From the NCBI RefSeq assembly GCF_010435965.1, contig NZ_JAAGAA010000015.1:48021-112020 (forward strand): 64,000 nucleotides of DNA, read 5' to 3'. The translations under genes and the position numbers were made by a program. This document shows, one piece after another, positions 36,140-44,810 of the stretch; position 1 is the first letter of the stretch; every line of letters begins with the position of its first letter. The notes beneath the pieces are model-generated. The model saw only the letters and a program-made list of their open reading frames with translations. It had not been told where the DNA came from and searched no databases. Origin of the DNA: Crenobacter caeni. Lineage in GTDB: Bacteria; Pseudomonadota; Gammaproteobacteria; Burkholderiales; Chromobacteriaceae.

Positions 36140-36851
36140 GTTCAGTCGACTGACCTTATTAGTCGACGAACAGGCCATCGCACTCCCTCCCACTGAGTTC
36201 AGTCAACTGAACTCAGTGGGTTCATGCATTGTTTTCAGGCATTTCTCGAGCGGGTTCAGTCAACTGAACTTCCCATGGACAACAACCGTCTCCACCCGAC
36301 TGAACATGCTGAACGGCGCCCCGAAAAGCGCATGCACCAACAACGTGTTCAACCGAGTGGCAGTGGAAGCATTACCCCATCACCTCGCACCCAAGTTCAG
36401 TCAACTGAACTGCGAACATCTTGATGCACTCGCACGAATGATGCTCGCCCAGTTCAGTCGGCTGAACTCGCAATTTTTCCTGCAACGGACCGATACGTGG
36501 AAAAGCCAGTTCAGTCAACTGAACTGGCCTTCTATCCACGCCTCGGCAGCAACCGCATCCACCCGACTGAACTTGCTGAACGGTTTGCCGAAGGCGGCAA
36601 ACCAAATCAGCGAATTCAACCAAGTGAACGGGGACGCACCAGTTCAGCTGGCGACAGCACAGTTCAGTCAACTGAACTGTGTACATGTATATGCACAAGC
36701 GTGCCAAACTCACGCACGGTTCAGTCGACTGAACCTATCGTTTTGGCCGTTCAACGCAGGCGGGCGCAATCGCCAGTTCAGTCAACTGAACCAGACGACA
36801 ACGCCAGCGCCGCAGCACTCCCTTCTGACCAGACAGTTCAGTCAACTGAAC
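36140..36851. repeat. parS-like palindrome array with 57-bp spacing
   Basis: The 16-mer GTTCAGTC(A/G)ACTGAAC or a close form starts at 36140 (last bases altered), 36197, 36254, 36395, 36452 (centre GG), 36509, 36662, 36719 (perfect palindrome), 36776 and 36836. Steps are 57 or 60 inside groups. Degenerate copies at about 36290, 36347, 36557 and 36614 are also 57 apart in pairs. The 36197 site sits in a larger palindrome, CCCACTGAGTTCAGT with its reverse complement. Location after parB and the GTT...AAC ends suit ParB-binding parS sites. Confidence 0.88.
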
Positions 36852-36936
36852 TGTCCACCAACCAAGCATGATCCGAGTGGCGGTAGACCACCACATAGGG
36901 ATCCAAGACCGCCGCACACTCGGCGGACCAAGCCAA

Positions 36937-36966
36937 AGGCCTCAGTCACACGACTGAGGCCTTTTT
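36937..36966 (+). terminator. Strong intrinsic terminator after the parS-like array
   Basis: AGGCCTCAGTC and GACTGAGGCCT, an 11-bp perfect stem with loop ACAC, are followed by a T run. It would end transcription from parAB that reads through the array. Confidence 0.9.
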
Positions 36967-36988
36967 CATTCCAGATCATTTTCAGCAA

Positions 36989-37030
36989 GACGCCCACCCC
37001 GCACACACACAGCCAGGTGGGCGTCGGCTT
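36989..37030 (+). promoter_or_regulatory. Leader hairpin before the 37046 gene
   Basis: GACGCCCACC and GGTGGGCGTC pair over a 17-base loop and are followed by GGCTTTTA, just before the ribosome site GAGGG (37034-37038). It may be a second terminator or a leader structure that controls the downstream gene. Confidence 0.5.
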
Positions 37031-37045
37031 TTATGAGGGTCAACC

Positions 37046-38173
37046 ATGTCTACATTGACCAACTTCCCACACAAGCTTCTGGTACTACAGACCGCCTTGC
37101 GCATGAACCGCCTGGCCATCAACACCGAATTGTCCGGTGCCGGCGAAAAGGACCTGGTCGCCGCATTGATCTGCTTTCTCGACTCGGCGGACTACACGCG
37201 CCCGATCACGGCTCACCGCAAGAAAATCGCGGATTTCGCAGATTTGGCAAAAACAAGCTTTTTTAAGATTTTGGGAAATTTAAGAAAAAAAGGAATTATT
37301 GAGCCAATGGGGGACGACAAGACCCTACGCTTCACCGCCCGCGGTGCGGCGCTGCTCGCCGAAAAGATTGAAAGCAAGCCCACCAATGCCAAGACTGGCT
37401 TGCCGGAAGGCTTCTTTCGGGTCGGCCGCTTCACCTTGCCGCGTCCGTCGATGACACTCCTCGACAGAGGCGTGCAGCCCATCCAGATCGCGACCCTGTT
37501 GCGCGAAGCGAAGCGCCTAGGCGTCAACCTGCAGCAGCGCCTGAAAGAATTCGGCCAGTTGATTACGCGTTACAGCGGAGAAAACCTGTTCCTGGTGTTC
37601 CGCAGCTTCCTCAAAGAACCGGAGAAGTACCGCCAGCATGTGCAAGCCGCCAGCGCGATCAAGCAGCTCACCCAGAGCCAGCGCCTGTTGCTGCACCGGA
37701 TCACCGACGGCTCGTTGCCATTACTTGCCAGCGGCGAAACGCTGCGCAGCGAAGGAAACACCTTCATGCTGAGCCGACCGGAAGTGCAGGGCGGTGCACC
37801 GCTGCCAGTCGGCCAGGCGGATCTCTCGCGGTTCGAGCAGCGAGCCCGCCAGGCATGCGAACAGTCCCGCTACACAAACGAGCAAACAACCGTCGCACCT
37901 GCTGCCGCAGACTGGTTCGAGCAGTTCGCCCGGCTGCCAGAAGCGGACCAGATCCTTGCCGAGAACAAGCCGCGGCACGCCTGCGAAGGCCGCTACTTCG
38001 AGCGCGCAGGCGTTCAGTACAAAGTCGAGCTGATAGAAGGTGAGCGCGTCACGCTGCTGGAGTTTGGCCAAGACCAACAGGTGCGGGTGGCCTACCGCAC
38101 ACTGGCCGACCTTAACTGCAATCGGATCCACTGGCTGGACGAGGAGGGTGGTTCGCGTAGCGAACAGTATTAA
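37046..38173 (+). CDS. Winged-helix-like protein, candidate replication or plasmid control protein, 375 aa
   Basis: I do not recognise a named family. Residues about 45-115 look like a winged helix: ADFADLAKTSFFKILGNLRKK, then GIIEPMGDDKTLRFTARGAA. The rest is helical and polar, with a C-terminal beta-like region (VQYKVELIEGERVTLLEFGQ). The ATG at 37046 has GAGGG seven bases upstream. It follows parA-parB and the parS-like array, the usual place of a plasmid initiator, but no Rep_3, RepA or TrfA motif is evident. The role is inferred from position only. Confidence 0.6.
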   Translation: MSTLTNFPHKLLVLQTALRMNRLAINTELSGAGEKDLVAALICFLDSADYTRPITAHRKKIADFADLAKTSFFKILGNLRKKGIIEPMGDDKTLRFTARGAALLAEKIESKPTNAKTGLPEGFFRVGRFTLPRPSMTLLDRGVQPIQIATLLREAKRLGVNLQQRLKEFGQLITRYSGENLFLVFRSFLKEPEKYRQHVQAASAIKQLTQSQRLLLHRITDGSLPLLASGETLRSEGNTFMLSRPEVQGGAPLPVGQADLSRFEQRARQACEQSRYTNEQTTVAPAAADWFEQFARLPEADQILAENKPRHACEGRYFERAGVQYKVELIEGERVTLLEFGQDQQVRVAYRTLADLNCNRIHWLDEEGGSRSEQY

Positions 38174-38233
38174 TCCAGCCTTTGGCTGACCAGAGTAAAC
38201 AAAGGTTTAACCAACAGCGGTCGTTGCTTGAAT

Positions 38234-38275
38234 GCAGGAAAAACGGCGACCATTCGTGAATGGTAAGTTTCCTGC
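38234..38275. repeat. Nested palindromes downstream of the 37046 gene
   Basis: GCAGGAAA and TTTCCTGC enclose the palindrome ACCATTCGTGAATGGT (38249-38264). It may be the subterminal hairpin of the adjacent IS200-type remnant or a terminator; no T run follows. Confidence 0.5.
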
Positions 38276-38439
38276 GATCAGGGCTGCCTTGGCAGAATCT
38301 CCAGTCATGGGTCTGGTGAAGGGGAGAAGGTTTTTGGGAAGCGCAGTTACCACTTCAGTTGATCAGTTGCGCGGTAAACCTCGCCCTTCATGGCGGAGAA
38401 GGATAGCGCGGACGGCGTAGCCATCCTTGCTTTTGCCGT

Positions 38440-38588
38440 TCAGTGTGGCGTCTGCTGTTGTTCGATGTATTGGCGGATGATTTCGATGGGTGCGCCGCCG
38501 CAGCTTTCGGCGAAGTAGGAGGGTGACCACAGCGCACCGCCCCACAGTTTCTTGCGGATGCTGGGGTAGTTATTTTTGCGGATCATCC
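38440..38588 (-). pseudogene. tnpA: C-terminal remnant of an IS200-family TnpA
   Basis: The last about 50 residues of a Y1 transposase persist (NYPSIRKKLWGGALWSPSYF, then GGAPIEIIRQYIEQQQ). It is cut off by the IS66 end at 38589, whose broken tnpC frame reads into it. The N-terminal catalytic part is gone. Confidence 0.82.
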
Positions 38589-38619
38589 GTAAGTGCTCCA
38601 CCAACCCCATCCTTGCAAG

Positions 38620-40247
38620 GGGCGTTACGCAGTGATGAGATGTGTGTGGGGGGGAGAGATTCCACGGCAGCAGGGCTTCATAGTGCTCGACGGTCGTGGC
38701 ATGCGGGAGCGTCCGCAGCACGTGGCGCAGCCACAGGTAAGACTCTATCCCGTTGGCCTTGGCAGTCACCACCTGCGAGTAGAACAGCGCGCTGGCGTGC
38801 GCGCAGGCCGGCGTGTCCGAGAACAGCCAGGCCTTGCGCCCCACCACGAAGGGGCGGATCTCGTTTTCGGCGGGATTGTTGTCGATCGGCAGGTCGACAC
38901 GAGCCAGGTAGCCGGTCAGCCGCGGCCACTGCCGGCGCAGGTAGGCCAACGCACCGCCCAGCACCGATTTCGGCGACATCGTCGGCTGTACTTCGTCGAG
39001 CCAGTTCAGCAACTGGTCGAGGGTCGCGCGGCTGTGCTGTTGCCGTTGCGCCCGGCGCGCGTCGTCGCTCAGGTCGCGGCACGCCTTTTCGATGGCATAC
39101 GGTTGGCTGATCAGTTTCAGCGCATGGTGAGCATGCGCCGCGCGTGCCCGGCGGTTGGATCTTGCCCGCTTCGACGAAGCGGCGCCGTGCGTGCACCCTG
39201 CAGCCCAGTCGGGTCACGCCTTCGCGCTCGCCGACTGCAGCGTAGCTCTCCAGTCCGTCGGTCATCAGATAGCCCTGCCAGCCTTCGAGCAGCCTGAGCG
39301 GTACGGCCTGCGACCGGCTCCTGTCGTAGTCGAACAGGATTACCGGCCGCCCCGCTGCACCCACATCTGGCTCTTGCTGGTTGCGGCGCGGTCCTCCTCC
39401 TTGAGGACTTGTAGCGGCGTTTCATCCATATGGATCACATCGTGCGAAAGCAGCGCGTCGCGCATCAGGTTGGCGATCGGTTGCAGGGCCTGTGCGGCGC
39501 CGATCACCCAGCGGGCCAGCGTCTGCCGAGGCTCCTGCACACCGCTGCGCGCCAGCACGTACTGGAAGCGCGCCAGCGGCAGTCCGTCGACGTACTTCGT
39601 GGTCAGAGCATGGCCAGCAGGTCGTTACTGGCATTGCTCTTGGGGAGCACCTGCGCCGGCGGCGGCGCGCTGATGGGGGCGTGTTCGCCCGAAGGACAGG
39701 CATAGCGGACGCGCAGATGGCGCAGGATGCGCACCTGCATCGGAATGAGGTCAAGCTGTTCGCTGGCGCTCAGCCCGATCTCGACCATCGGTTTGTCGCA
39801 GCACGCGCAGATACGCTCATGCTCGGGCAGTTCGTGGCGGATCTCGATGCGCGGCAACTCGGCCGGCAGCGGTTTGCGCTTGCCGCGGGCCTTCGGCGGG
39901 CGGGACGTTTCGGTGGGCGGCGGCAACGGCGCGACTTCGCTGGCCTCGGGTGCTGCCTCGAGCAGCGCCTCAGCTTCTTCAAATAAGTCATCCTAGCCGG
40001 CCGACTCGCTGCGAGACCCGAAGGTGCGCCGCCGGGCCAGCATGATCTGCTCGTAGAGTTCGATGACCCGTGCGTTGAAGGCCTGCTGCAGTTGCTGTTC
40101 GCGGTGCTCGAAGGTTTGCTGAATCTGCTGTTCGCGATGCTCGGGGGCTTGCAGAAGCAGAGCCTCGCGCTCGCTGAACGCCTGTTGTTGTGCGAGCAGC
40201 ATCGCCTTGAGTGCAGCCGGATCATCCGGCAATGACTCTTGGGTCAC
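38620..40247 (-). pseudogene. tnpC: IS66 transposase TnpC, broken
   Basis: Pieces of the DDE transposase lie in several frames. An in-frame TAG occurs at 39993 after FGSRSESAG. Frame changes occur near 39605 (before TKYVDGLPLARF), near 39350 (after QMWVQ) and near 39120-39010 before LNWLDEVQPTMSPKSV. Conserved parts such as VIHMDETPLQV, YLMTDGLESYAAV and DNNPAENEIRPFVVGRKAW are still readable. The enzyme cannot be made as a whole. Confidence 0.9.
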
Positions 40248-40317
40248 CGGAGGGGTATTGCAGCGTAGGCTCAAGGCATCAGCATGTCTAAACATGCTGC
40301 CATTATATCCTAACGTG

Positions 40318-40667
40318 CTACGAAACAGCTTTGAAATGTAGCGATTGATGGGGTTTGGCCGCCCACAGGTCGAATTCTTCCAGCAGCCATTCCAACTCTT
40401 TGGCCGTGAGCGTGCAGGTGGCCTCGGTTGTGCTTGCGGCAGGCCAGGCGAAGCGCTCGGCCTCTACCAGAGGCAGAAGCCGTTCCGGTGCCAGTACAAC
40501 GCCTTGATCTTGTCACGGCGGCGGTTGATGAACAGGAACAGCGCGTCGGCGAACGGATTCAAGCCCAGCGACTGCTCGACCAGGGTGGCCAGGCCGTCGA
40601 TGGATTTGCGAAAGTCGATGGTTGAGCGGTACAGATAGACGTCGCCGATGGGGGGCCCGGGATGCAT
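40318..40667 (-). pseudogene. tnpB: IS66 TnpB, frameshifted
   Basis: The N-terminal part (DVYLYRSTIDFRKSIDGLAT, FLFINRRRDKIKALYWHRNG) is intact, then a TAG follows FCLW at 40464. The typical continuation EAERFAWPAAS... is found in another frame down to a stop at 40318. A small deletion near 40462 explains this. The start overlaps the tnpA stop. Confidence 0.85.
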
Positions 40668-40972
40668 CAGCGACGCCCACCATCCAGCGCGCGGGCCAGC
40701 GCCGCCAGCCAGGTGGCATCCGGCAGGCTGGCGCAGCTCAGGCGCAACGCGTCGCCGATGGCCAGCGTGCAGGCAACGGGTGGCAGGTCGGTCTGCAGCC
40801 GCACAGCGACAAAGGGGTTACCTGCGCCGCCCGCCTCGGCATGCAGGCGCTTGCGCCAGTCATACAAAGCGGAGACTGACAGGCCCTCCTGCTCGGCGTA
40901 GGCCTTGGTGGTGATGCTTTCGCGCTCAATGGCCGTAAGGTGTGCCGCCCAGAACTGGGAGCGATTGGACAT
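40667..40972 (-). CDS. tnpA: IS66 TnpA accessory protein
   Basis: A 101-residue IS66 OrfA with an HTH (ITTKAYAEQEGLSVSALYDW) of the InsA/OrfA type. It is the only intact gene of this element. Its role is to assist transposition, which cannot occur here from its own TnpC. It overlaps tnpB by a few bases. Confidence 0.85.
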   Translation of the reverse strand: MSNRSQFWAAHLTAIERESITTKAYAEQEGLSVSALYDWRKRLHAEAGGAGNPFVAVRLQTDLPPVACTLAIGDALRLSCASLPDATWLAALARALDGGRR

Positions 40973-41054
40973 GCCCGGACTCCGTGAAAGATGGGATCAC
41001 GAGCATGACCTAGTCAGCCTGAGGGTGTAAGGATGGGGGTGGTGGAGCACTTAC

Positions 41055-41297
41055 GAACAAACGGTGCAACGGCTGTCTCGACCGGCCTTTGGTGCGAAGG
41101 TGCTTGCGGTAGGTGCGCTGCGCTTCCGATGCCCTGTAGCGGCCGGAGACTGAGCGATTACGCCGCAGCTCACGGCTGATGACGCTCTTGCAACGCCCGA
41201 CACGCTGGTCGATGGCGGTCGGCCCGTATCCTTCACTCGCCAACAGTTGAATCTGGTATCGTTCACCCTCGTGAGGTGGTGGTAAGACATTCTCCAT
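41055..41297 (-). pseudogene. IS30-family transposase fragment
   Basis: The N-terminal HTH of an IS30 transposase is visible (ERYQIQLLASEGYGPTAID, SVISRELRRNRSVSGRYRASE). It is cut at the IS66 end (41054), so the catalytic domain is missing. A stretch upstream in another frame suggests further decay. Confidence 0.85.
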
Positions 41298-41480
41298 GCC
41301 CTAGGCTGGCCGGCCAAAAGTCGGGAAAACTACCCCATCTCACCGCCCTTCGCCCAGCACCACACCTGTTGCACTTATTCGCTGAATCCGCCCTGTAAGA
41401 GTCTGTTATGTTGTTGTTTTTCTATGACTTTGAGCGTTCCATTATCCGGCTGTAGTAGACGGTGGTCAGAAGGTCGCCCA
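41298..41480. other. Non-coding stretch beside the IS30 fragment
   Basis: No gene is supported; the DNA leads into the iteron array. Confidence 0.5.
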
Positions 41481-41873
41481 TTTTTCGACACTAAAACGCA
41501 CCTTTAGCCTGGCCTCTAGGGCAGGCTGTGGATTGATTTTCTAAGACATTGATTTATATGGAGGCTGATTTTTGGACACTATAACGCACCTTTAGCCAGC
41601 GTCCCTCCCAGAAAACCAGTGCATGCCATTGTTTTGTATGGGTTTTTTCTAGCGCCTATTTTCGGACACTAAAACGCACCTTTGCAGAATTTCGGACACT
41701 GGAACGCACCTTTAGTAGTGGGAAAGTGGCGTATGTTCTTGATTTTTCGCAAGAAGTGAATTTTGGACACTGGAACGCACCTTTGAACTGACCCTAGTTC
41801 GGTAAGTCCTTGATTTTTCATGGGCCGCACCTTCCTCCAGCGACCTGAATTTCGGACACCAGAACGCACCTAT
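41481..41873 (+). repeat. Six iterons, candidate replication origin
   Basis: The unit TTTCGGACAC(T/C)NNAACGCACC, followed in most copies by TTT, occurs at about 41481, 41570, 41660, 41690, 41761 and 41850, all in the same direction. Between several copies runs a second motif, CTTGATTTTTC or close (41528, 41736, 41806, 41908). Direct repeats of this size beside an AT-rich inverted repeat are typical of iteron origins. No initiator gene is adjacent. Confidence 0.82.
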
Positions 41874-42472
41874 GACAATTCACCCACAGGGATGAACTTG
41901 CATCAAGTGCTTGAATTTTCAGGTATTTTACCTCCTCCCTCGCGTGCGCGCGCGTAGGCGTGCGATTGTTGTTGTTTGTATTTAAAAATAAACAACAAGA
42001 ACTAAGTAGGTCCTACTAGATAACTACAGCGCGCACGGAACGCTGGCCAGGTCTGTAACCACCAACCTGCAGACATCACAGAGGGCATCCTGCCGACGAG
42101 ATAAGTCGATAGCGACAAGTCACAGTCACTATGCGAGACGTCAGCGCACGAACTGGTGTGGCAAACAGCTAACCATGCTGCATGGCAGTGGCGGGTGCAT
42201 CCAAGTCCTCAAATGCCGGCCATGACGTGAAATGCGACACAAACTTTGATTTGCAGGTGCATAGAGGCCGCTAGGATCGACGATCTACTCGCTGGGTGGG
42301 TGGGGGTGGTCAAGCGAGATAAAAATCGAATCTTGGCATGTTTGCGTCGATTTTTAGGGGGTCGTGTCAACGAGTGCGTGGTGAGCAATGCTGGACTGCG
42401 CGGGTTCGCAGGCCTCGCTATCTCGGCGAGATGCGGCTTGTGGTTGCGGTGAATACGCGGCTTAATCTCCGT
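41874..42472. other. AT-rich and unassigned region up to the Fic gene
   Basis: It holds an inverted repeat TTGTTGTTT/AAACAACAA (41969-41998) around an AT-rich core that could be an unwinding region next to the iterons. The rest, to 42472, has no gene I can support. Confidence 0.5.
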
Positions 42473-43588
42473 ATGGAATGCGGTGAAAATCTCTATGGGT
42501 GGCAGGAGTCAGACTGGACGAAGTGGTGCTACGACCTGAGCAAGCTCGTTGCTCCCCTAGTTGAGGTCAGTCGCGCCCAGGGTTTGTTGCTCGGCCGACT
42601 GGCGGATGTCGGCCTGGCGCTGCGCAACCAGGCCTGCTTGGCCGCGCTGACTGAAGATGTCGTGAAAACCAGCGAGATCGAAGGGGACGTGCTCAACGTA
42701 GCGTCCGTACGATCATCCATCGCGCGCCGCTTAGGCGTCGACATCGGCGCGATTGTGCCCGTTGATCGGCACGTCGAGGGCGTCGTGGAGATGGTGCTCG
42801 ATGCGGTATCCGGCCATGCAACGCCTCTGAGTGCCGACAGGCTGTTTGGCTGGCACGCTGCGCTGTTCCCCACTGGCTTCTCAGGGATGAGCCGAATTAC
42901 GGTCGGCCAGTGGCGCGATGATGCAGACGGCCCAATGCAGGTGATCTCGGGCCCTGTCACGCGACGCAAGATCCACTACCAAGCGCCACCTGCTAGCGAG
43001 CTGCCGACCGAGATGGCGCGGTTCATTGAGTGGGCGAATGCCGACCCGGGAGAGCCGGCGCTGATCAAGGCAGGGCTGGCGCATCTGTGGTTCGTGGCCT
43101 TGCATCCTTTCGACGATGGTAACGGCCGCATCGCCCGCGCGGTGGGGGATCTGTTCCTCGCTCGGGCAGATGGGAGCCGGCTGCGCTTCTATAGCCTGTC
43201 GGCGCAGATCCAGCGCGAGCGCAAGGACTACTACGAGATCCTTGAGCGCACGCAGAAGGGGACGCTCGACGTGACCGTTTGGTTGCTGTGGTTCCTTGGC
43301 GCGCTGGAGCGAGCGATCGCCAACGCACACCTCGTGCTGAATGGCGTGCTGACCAGGGCGCTATTCTGGCAACGCTGGGCGGCCACACCGATGAACGCGC
43401 GGCAAATCAAGTTGCTCGGGCGGCTACTCGATGGGTTCGATGGAAAGCTCACTTCGAGCAAGTGGGCGGCGATTGCCAAGTGCTCGCCGGATACCGCGCT
43501 TCGGGACATCACGCACCTGCTGGACCTGGGCGTGCTGAAGAAGCAGGCAGGAGGCGGGCGAAGTTCGAACTACGAGCTCACAGATTGA
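42473..43588 (+). CDS. Fic/DOC family AMP-transferase
   Basis: A 371-residue Fic protein that probably transfers AMP to a target hydroxyl. An N-terminal DUF4172-like domain contains TSEIEGDVLN, which fits the (S/T)xxxE(G/N) self-inhibitory motif of class II Fic proteins. The Fic motif is HPFDDGNGRIAR, with catalytic His. The C-terminal part (ITHLLDLGVLKKQAGGGRSS) is winged-helix-like. ATG 42473 fits the family length; ATG 42431 and GTG 42449 are also in frame. Because the inhibitory helix is built in, no separate antitoxin is expected. Confidence 0.93.
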   Translation: MECGENLYGWQESDWTKWCYDLSKLVAPLVEVSRAQGLLLGRLADVGLALRNQACLAALTEDVVKTSEIEGDVLNVASVRSSIARRLGVDIGAIVPVDRHVEGVVEMVLDAVSGHATPLSADRLFGWHAALFPTGFSGMSRITVGQWRDDADGPMQVISGPVTRRKIHYQAPPASELPTEMARFIEWANADPGEPALIKAGLAHLWFVALHPFDDGNGRIARAVGDLFLARADGSRLRFYSLSAQIQRERKDYYEILERTQKGTLDVTVWLLWFLGALERAIANAHLVLNGVLTRALFWQRWAATPMNARQIKLLGRLLDGFDGKLTSSKWAAIAKCSPDTALRDITHLLDLGVLKKQAGGGRSSNYELTD

Positions 43589-43624
43589 TTGATCATACCC
43601 CGTATCATTATTGGCGATGAGATG

Positions 43625-43657
43625 GCCTGCCGTTAGCGTTGAAACGGCAGGCTTATT
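43625..43657 (+). terminator. Terminator after the Fic gene
   Basis: GCCTGCCGTT and AACGGCAGGC, a 10-bp stem with an 8-base loop, are followed by TTATTATA. Confidence 0.7.
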
Positions 43658-43669
43658 ATACTGCCTTCC

Positions 43670-44200
43670 ATGCAAACTATATTTCGCGAAAACGCATCAA
43701 AAAAAGAAAAAGCATACACGCTATTTCTTTATTTTTGGATTGCGCTAATTTTATATGGTGCGTGGACTAACTTTGATTCAAGGATTCGCTTTGATGGAAG
43801 TATGTTCTTTTTGTCTTTATTATGCGGTTGCGTTTTAATCTATCCTCTTTACGCTGCAAATCGGCAACGTATTAAGATGGATGATTGGGAGGCTTTTAAG
43901 ACGAAAGTTTCTATATTGTTCATGGTGCTTTTTTCATGCGTATCAGTTTGGTTTAATTTTTCTGAATCAATTCCTGCCATCTACACAGAATGTTTCGGAA
44001 AGCCATATTTAGAAATAGTTCAAGTTGAAGAGAAGTCCAATGGCCCCCGTAGGGGGTGTGGGCCAAGAATAAAAACTTCAAATGGCGAGTACTGCGTTCA
44101 AAATGATTTCTTTAGCAAGGTTCGCGTGAATGATTCAGTTGTTCTTTATGGAAAATCTTCTGGCCTTGGTTTTAAGATCACGCATTTCTCGCTAAAGTAA
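43670..44200 (+). CDS. Predicted membrane protein, 176 aa
   Basis: Not recognised. Three hydrophobic segments are visible at about residues 16-33 (AYTLFLYFWIALILYGAW), 45-62 (MFFLSLLCGCVLIYPLY) and 80-97 (ILFMVLFSCVSVWFNF), followed by a soluble domain with several cysteines. Its base composition is clearly more AT-rich than that of its neighbours, a sign of transfer. It is not linked in translation to other genes. Confidence 0.6.
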   Translation: MQTIFRENASKKEKAYTLFLYFWIALILYGAWTNFDSRIRFDGSMFFLSLLCGCVLIYPLYAANRQRIKMDDWEAFKTKVSILFMVLFSCVSVWFNFSESIPAIYTECFGKPYLEIVQVEEKSNGPRRGCGPRIKTSNGEYCVQNDFFSKVRVNDSVVLYGKSSGLGFKITHFSLK

Positions 44201-44220
44201 ATTAGGAGTCTTTTCATGCG

Positions 44221-44336
44221 GTGCCGAGTGTATTGGTGGCTGCGGTGTTTATTGATACTACCGTACTCGCGTACAAAAAGCGCGAACACGCGGAGGAAGA
44301 TCACTGCCATAGTTCGAGCTACGAGCTGACAGTCTG
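44221..44336 (+). pseudogene. Possible 3' remnant of a second Fic-like gene
   Basis: The end of this open stretch reads SSSYELTV and stop, close to SSNYELTD and stop at the end of the Fic gene, with similar DNA (AGTTCGAGCTACGAGCTGAC). The rest does not clearly align. It may be a partial duplication. Confidence 0.35.
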
Positions 44337-44467
44337 ATCAATGGTGCCATTGATCGCGGACGTAGGCGGCTGCTGTTGGACTGGCCTGATGGGGGGCGAT
44401 CTGTAGGCATCGTACAGCGCAGGCGTAAAATATGTCCTGCTATTTCAGAGCGAATCGGTAAACAAAC

Positions 44468-44773
44468 ATGGAACTAGCTAAAGAACTGGCCGCACGTATG
44501 AACGTCGACCCTAGCACTATCGAGGAGTATTTTCGACAGATGGCTAAGCTGATCGAACGCGAGATCTCAGAAAAAGGCGAGGTGGCTGTGCCCCACCTCG
44601 GGCGGTTTGAGCGGCTGACCCTGCCTGGTGGCGTGCGGTATGACCCGCAAACGCGTCTGCCAACAATGTTGCCCCAAACCGACACGATCACTTTCGCGCC
44701 GATGATTCGGGCTAGGGCCTACTGCTCCAAGGTAGCGCAGCTGAACCAGTGCGGCGTGCTTCACATGTTCTGA
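44468..44773 (+). CDS. HU/IHF-like DNA-binding protein, 101 aa
   Basis: The protein resembles an HU-family or viral histone-like protein: the N-terminal helices (AKELAARMNVDPSTIEEYF, MAKLIEREI) are followed by the beta-arm base VAVPHLGRFERLTLPGGVRY and TITFAPMIRARAY. The canonical HU arm is altered, so the call is by likeness. DNA bending in element maintenance is possible. Confidence 0.62.
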   Translation: MELAKELAARMNVDPSTIEEYFRQMAKLIEREISEKGEVAVPHLGRFERLTLPGGVRYDPQTRLPTMLPQTDTITFAPMIRARAYCSKVAQLNQCGVLHMF

Positions 44774-44810
44774 CTATCGACGACGATGCGACCCTAGAAA
44801 GGAACTAGCA

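Larger units (their letters stand above)
38589..41054 (-). mobile_element. IS66-family insertion sequence, degenerate
   Basis: The terminal inverted repeats are GTAAGTGCTCCACCAACCCC at 38589 and its near reverse complement at 41026-41054 (GTAAGTGCTCCACCACCCCC), continuing to about 29 bp with two mismatches. The length of about 2.47 kb and the gene order tnpA-tnpB-tnpC are those of IS66. The 8-bp flanks (GATCATCC left, GAACAAAC right) do not match, so there is no target duplication and a rearrangement is likely. Confidence 0.92.

Noticed and set aside
36140..36851. Idea that the 57-bp palindrome array is a CRISPR
   Set aside because: The conserved unit is only a 16-bp palindrome, some spacings are 141 and 153, and it follows parB; a protein-binding array is more likely.
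41669..41869. 66-codon frame in the iteron array
   Set aside because: It only translates the iterons (KGAFQCPK-type repeats).
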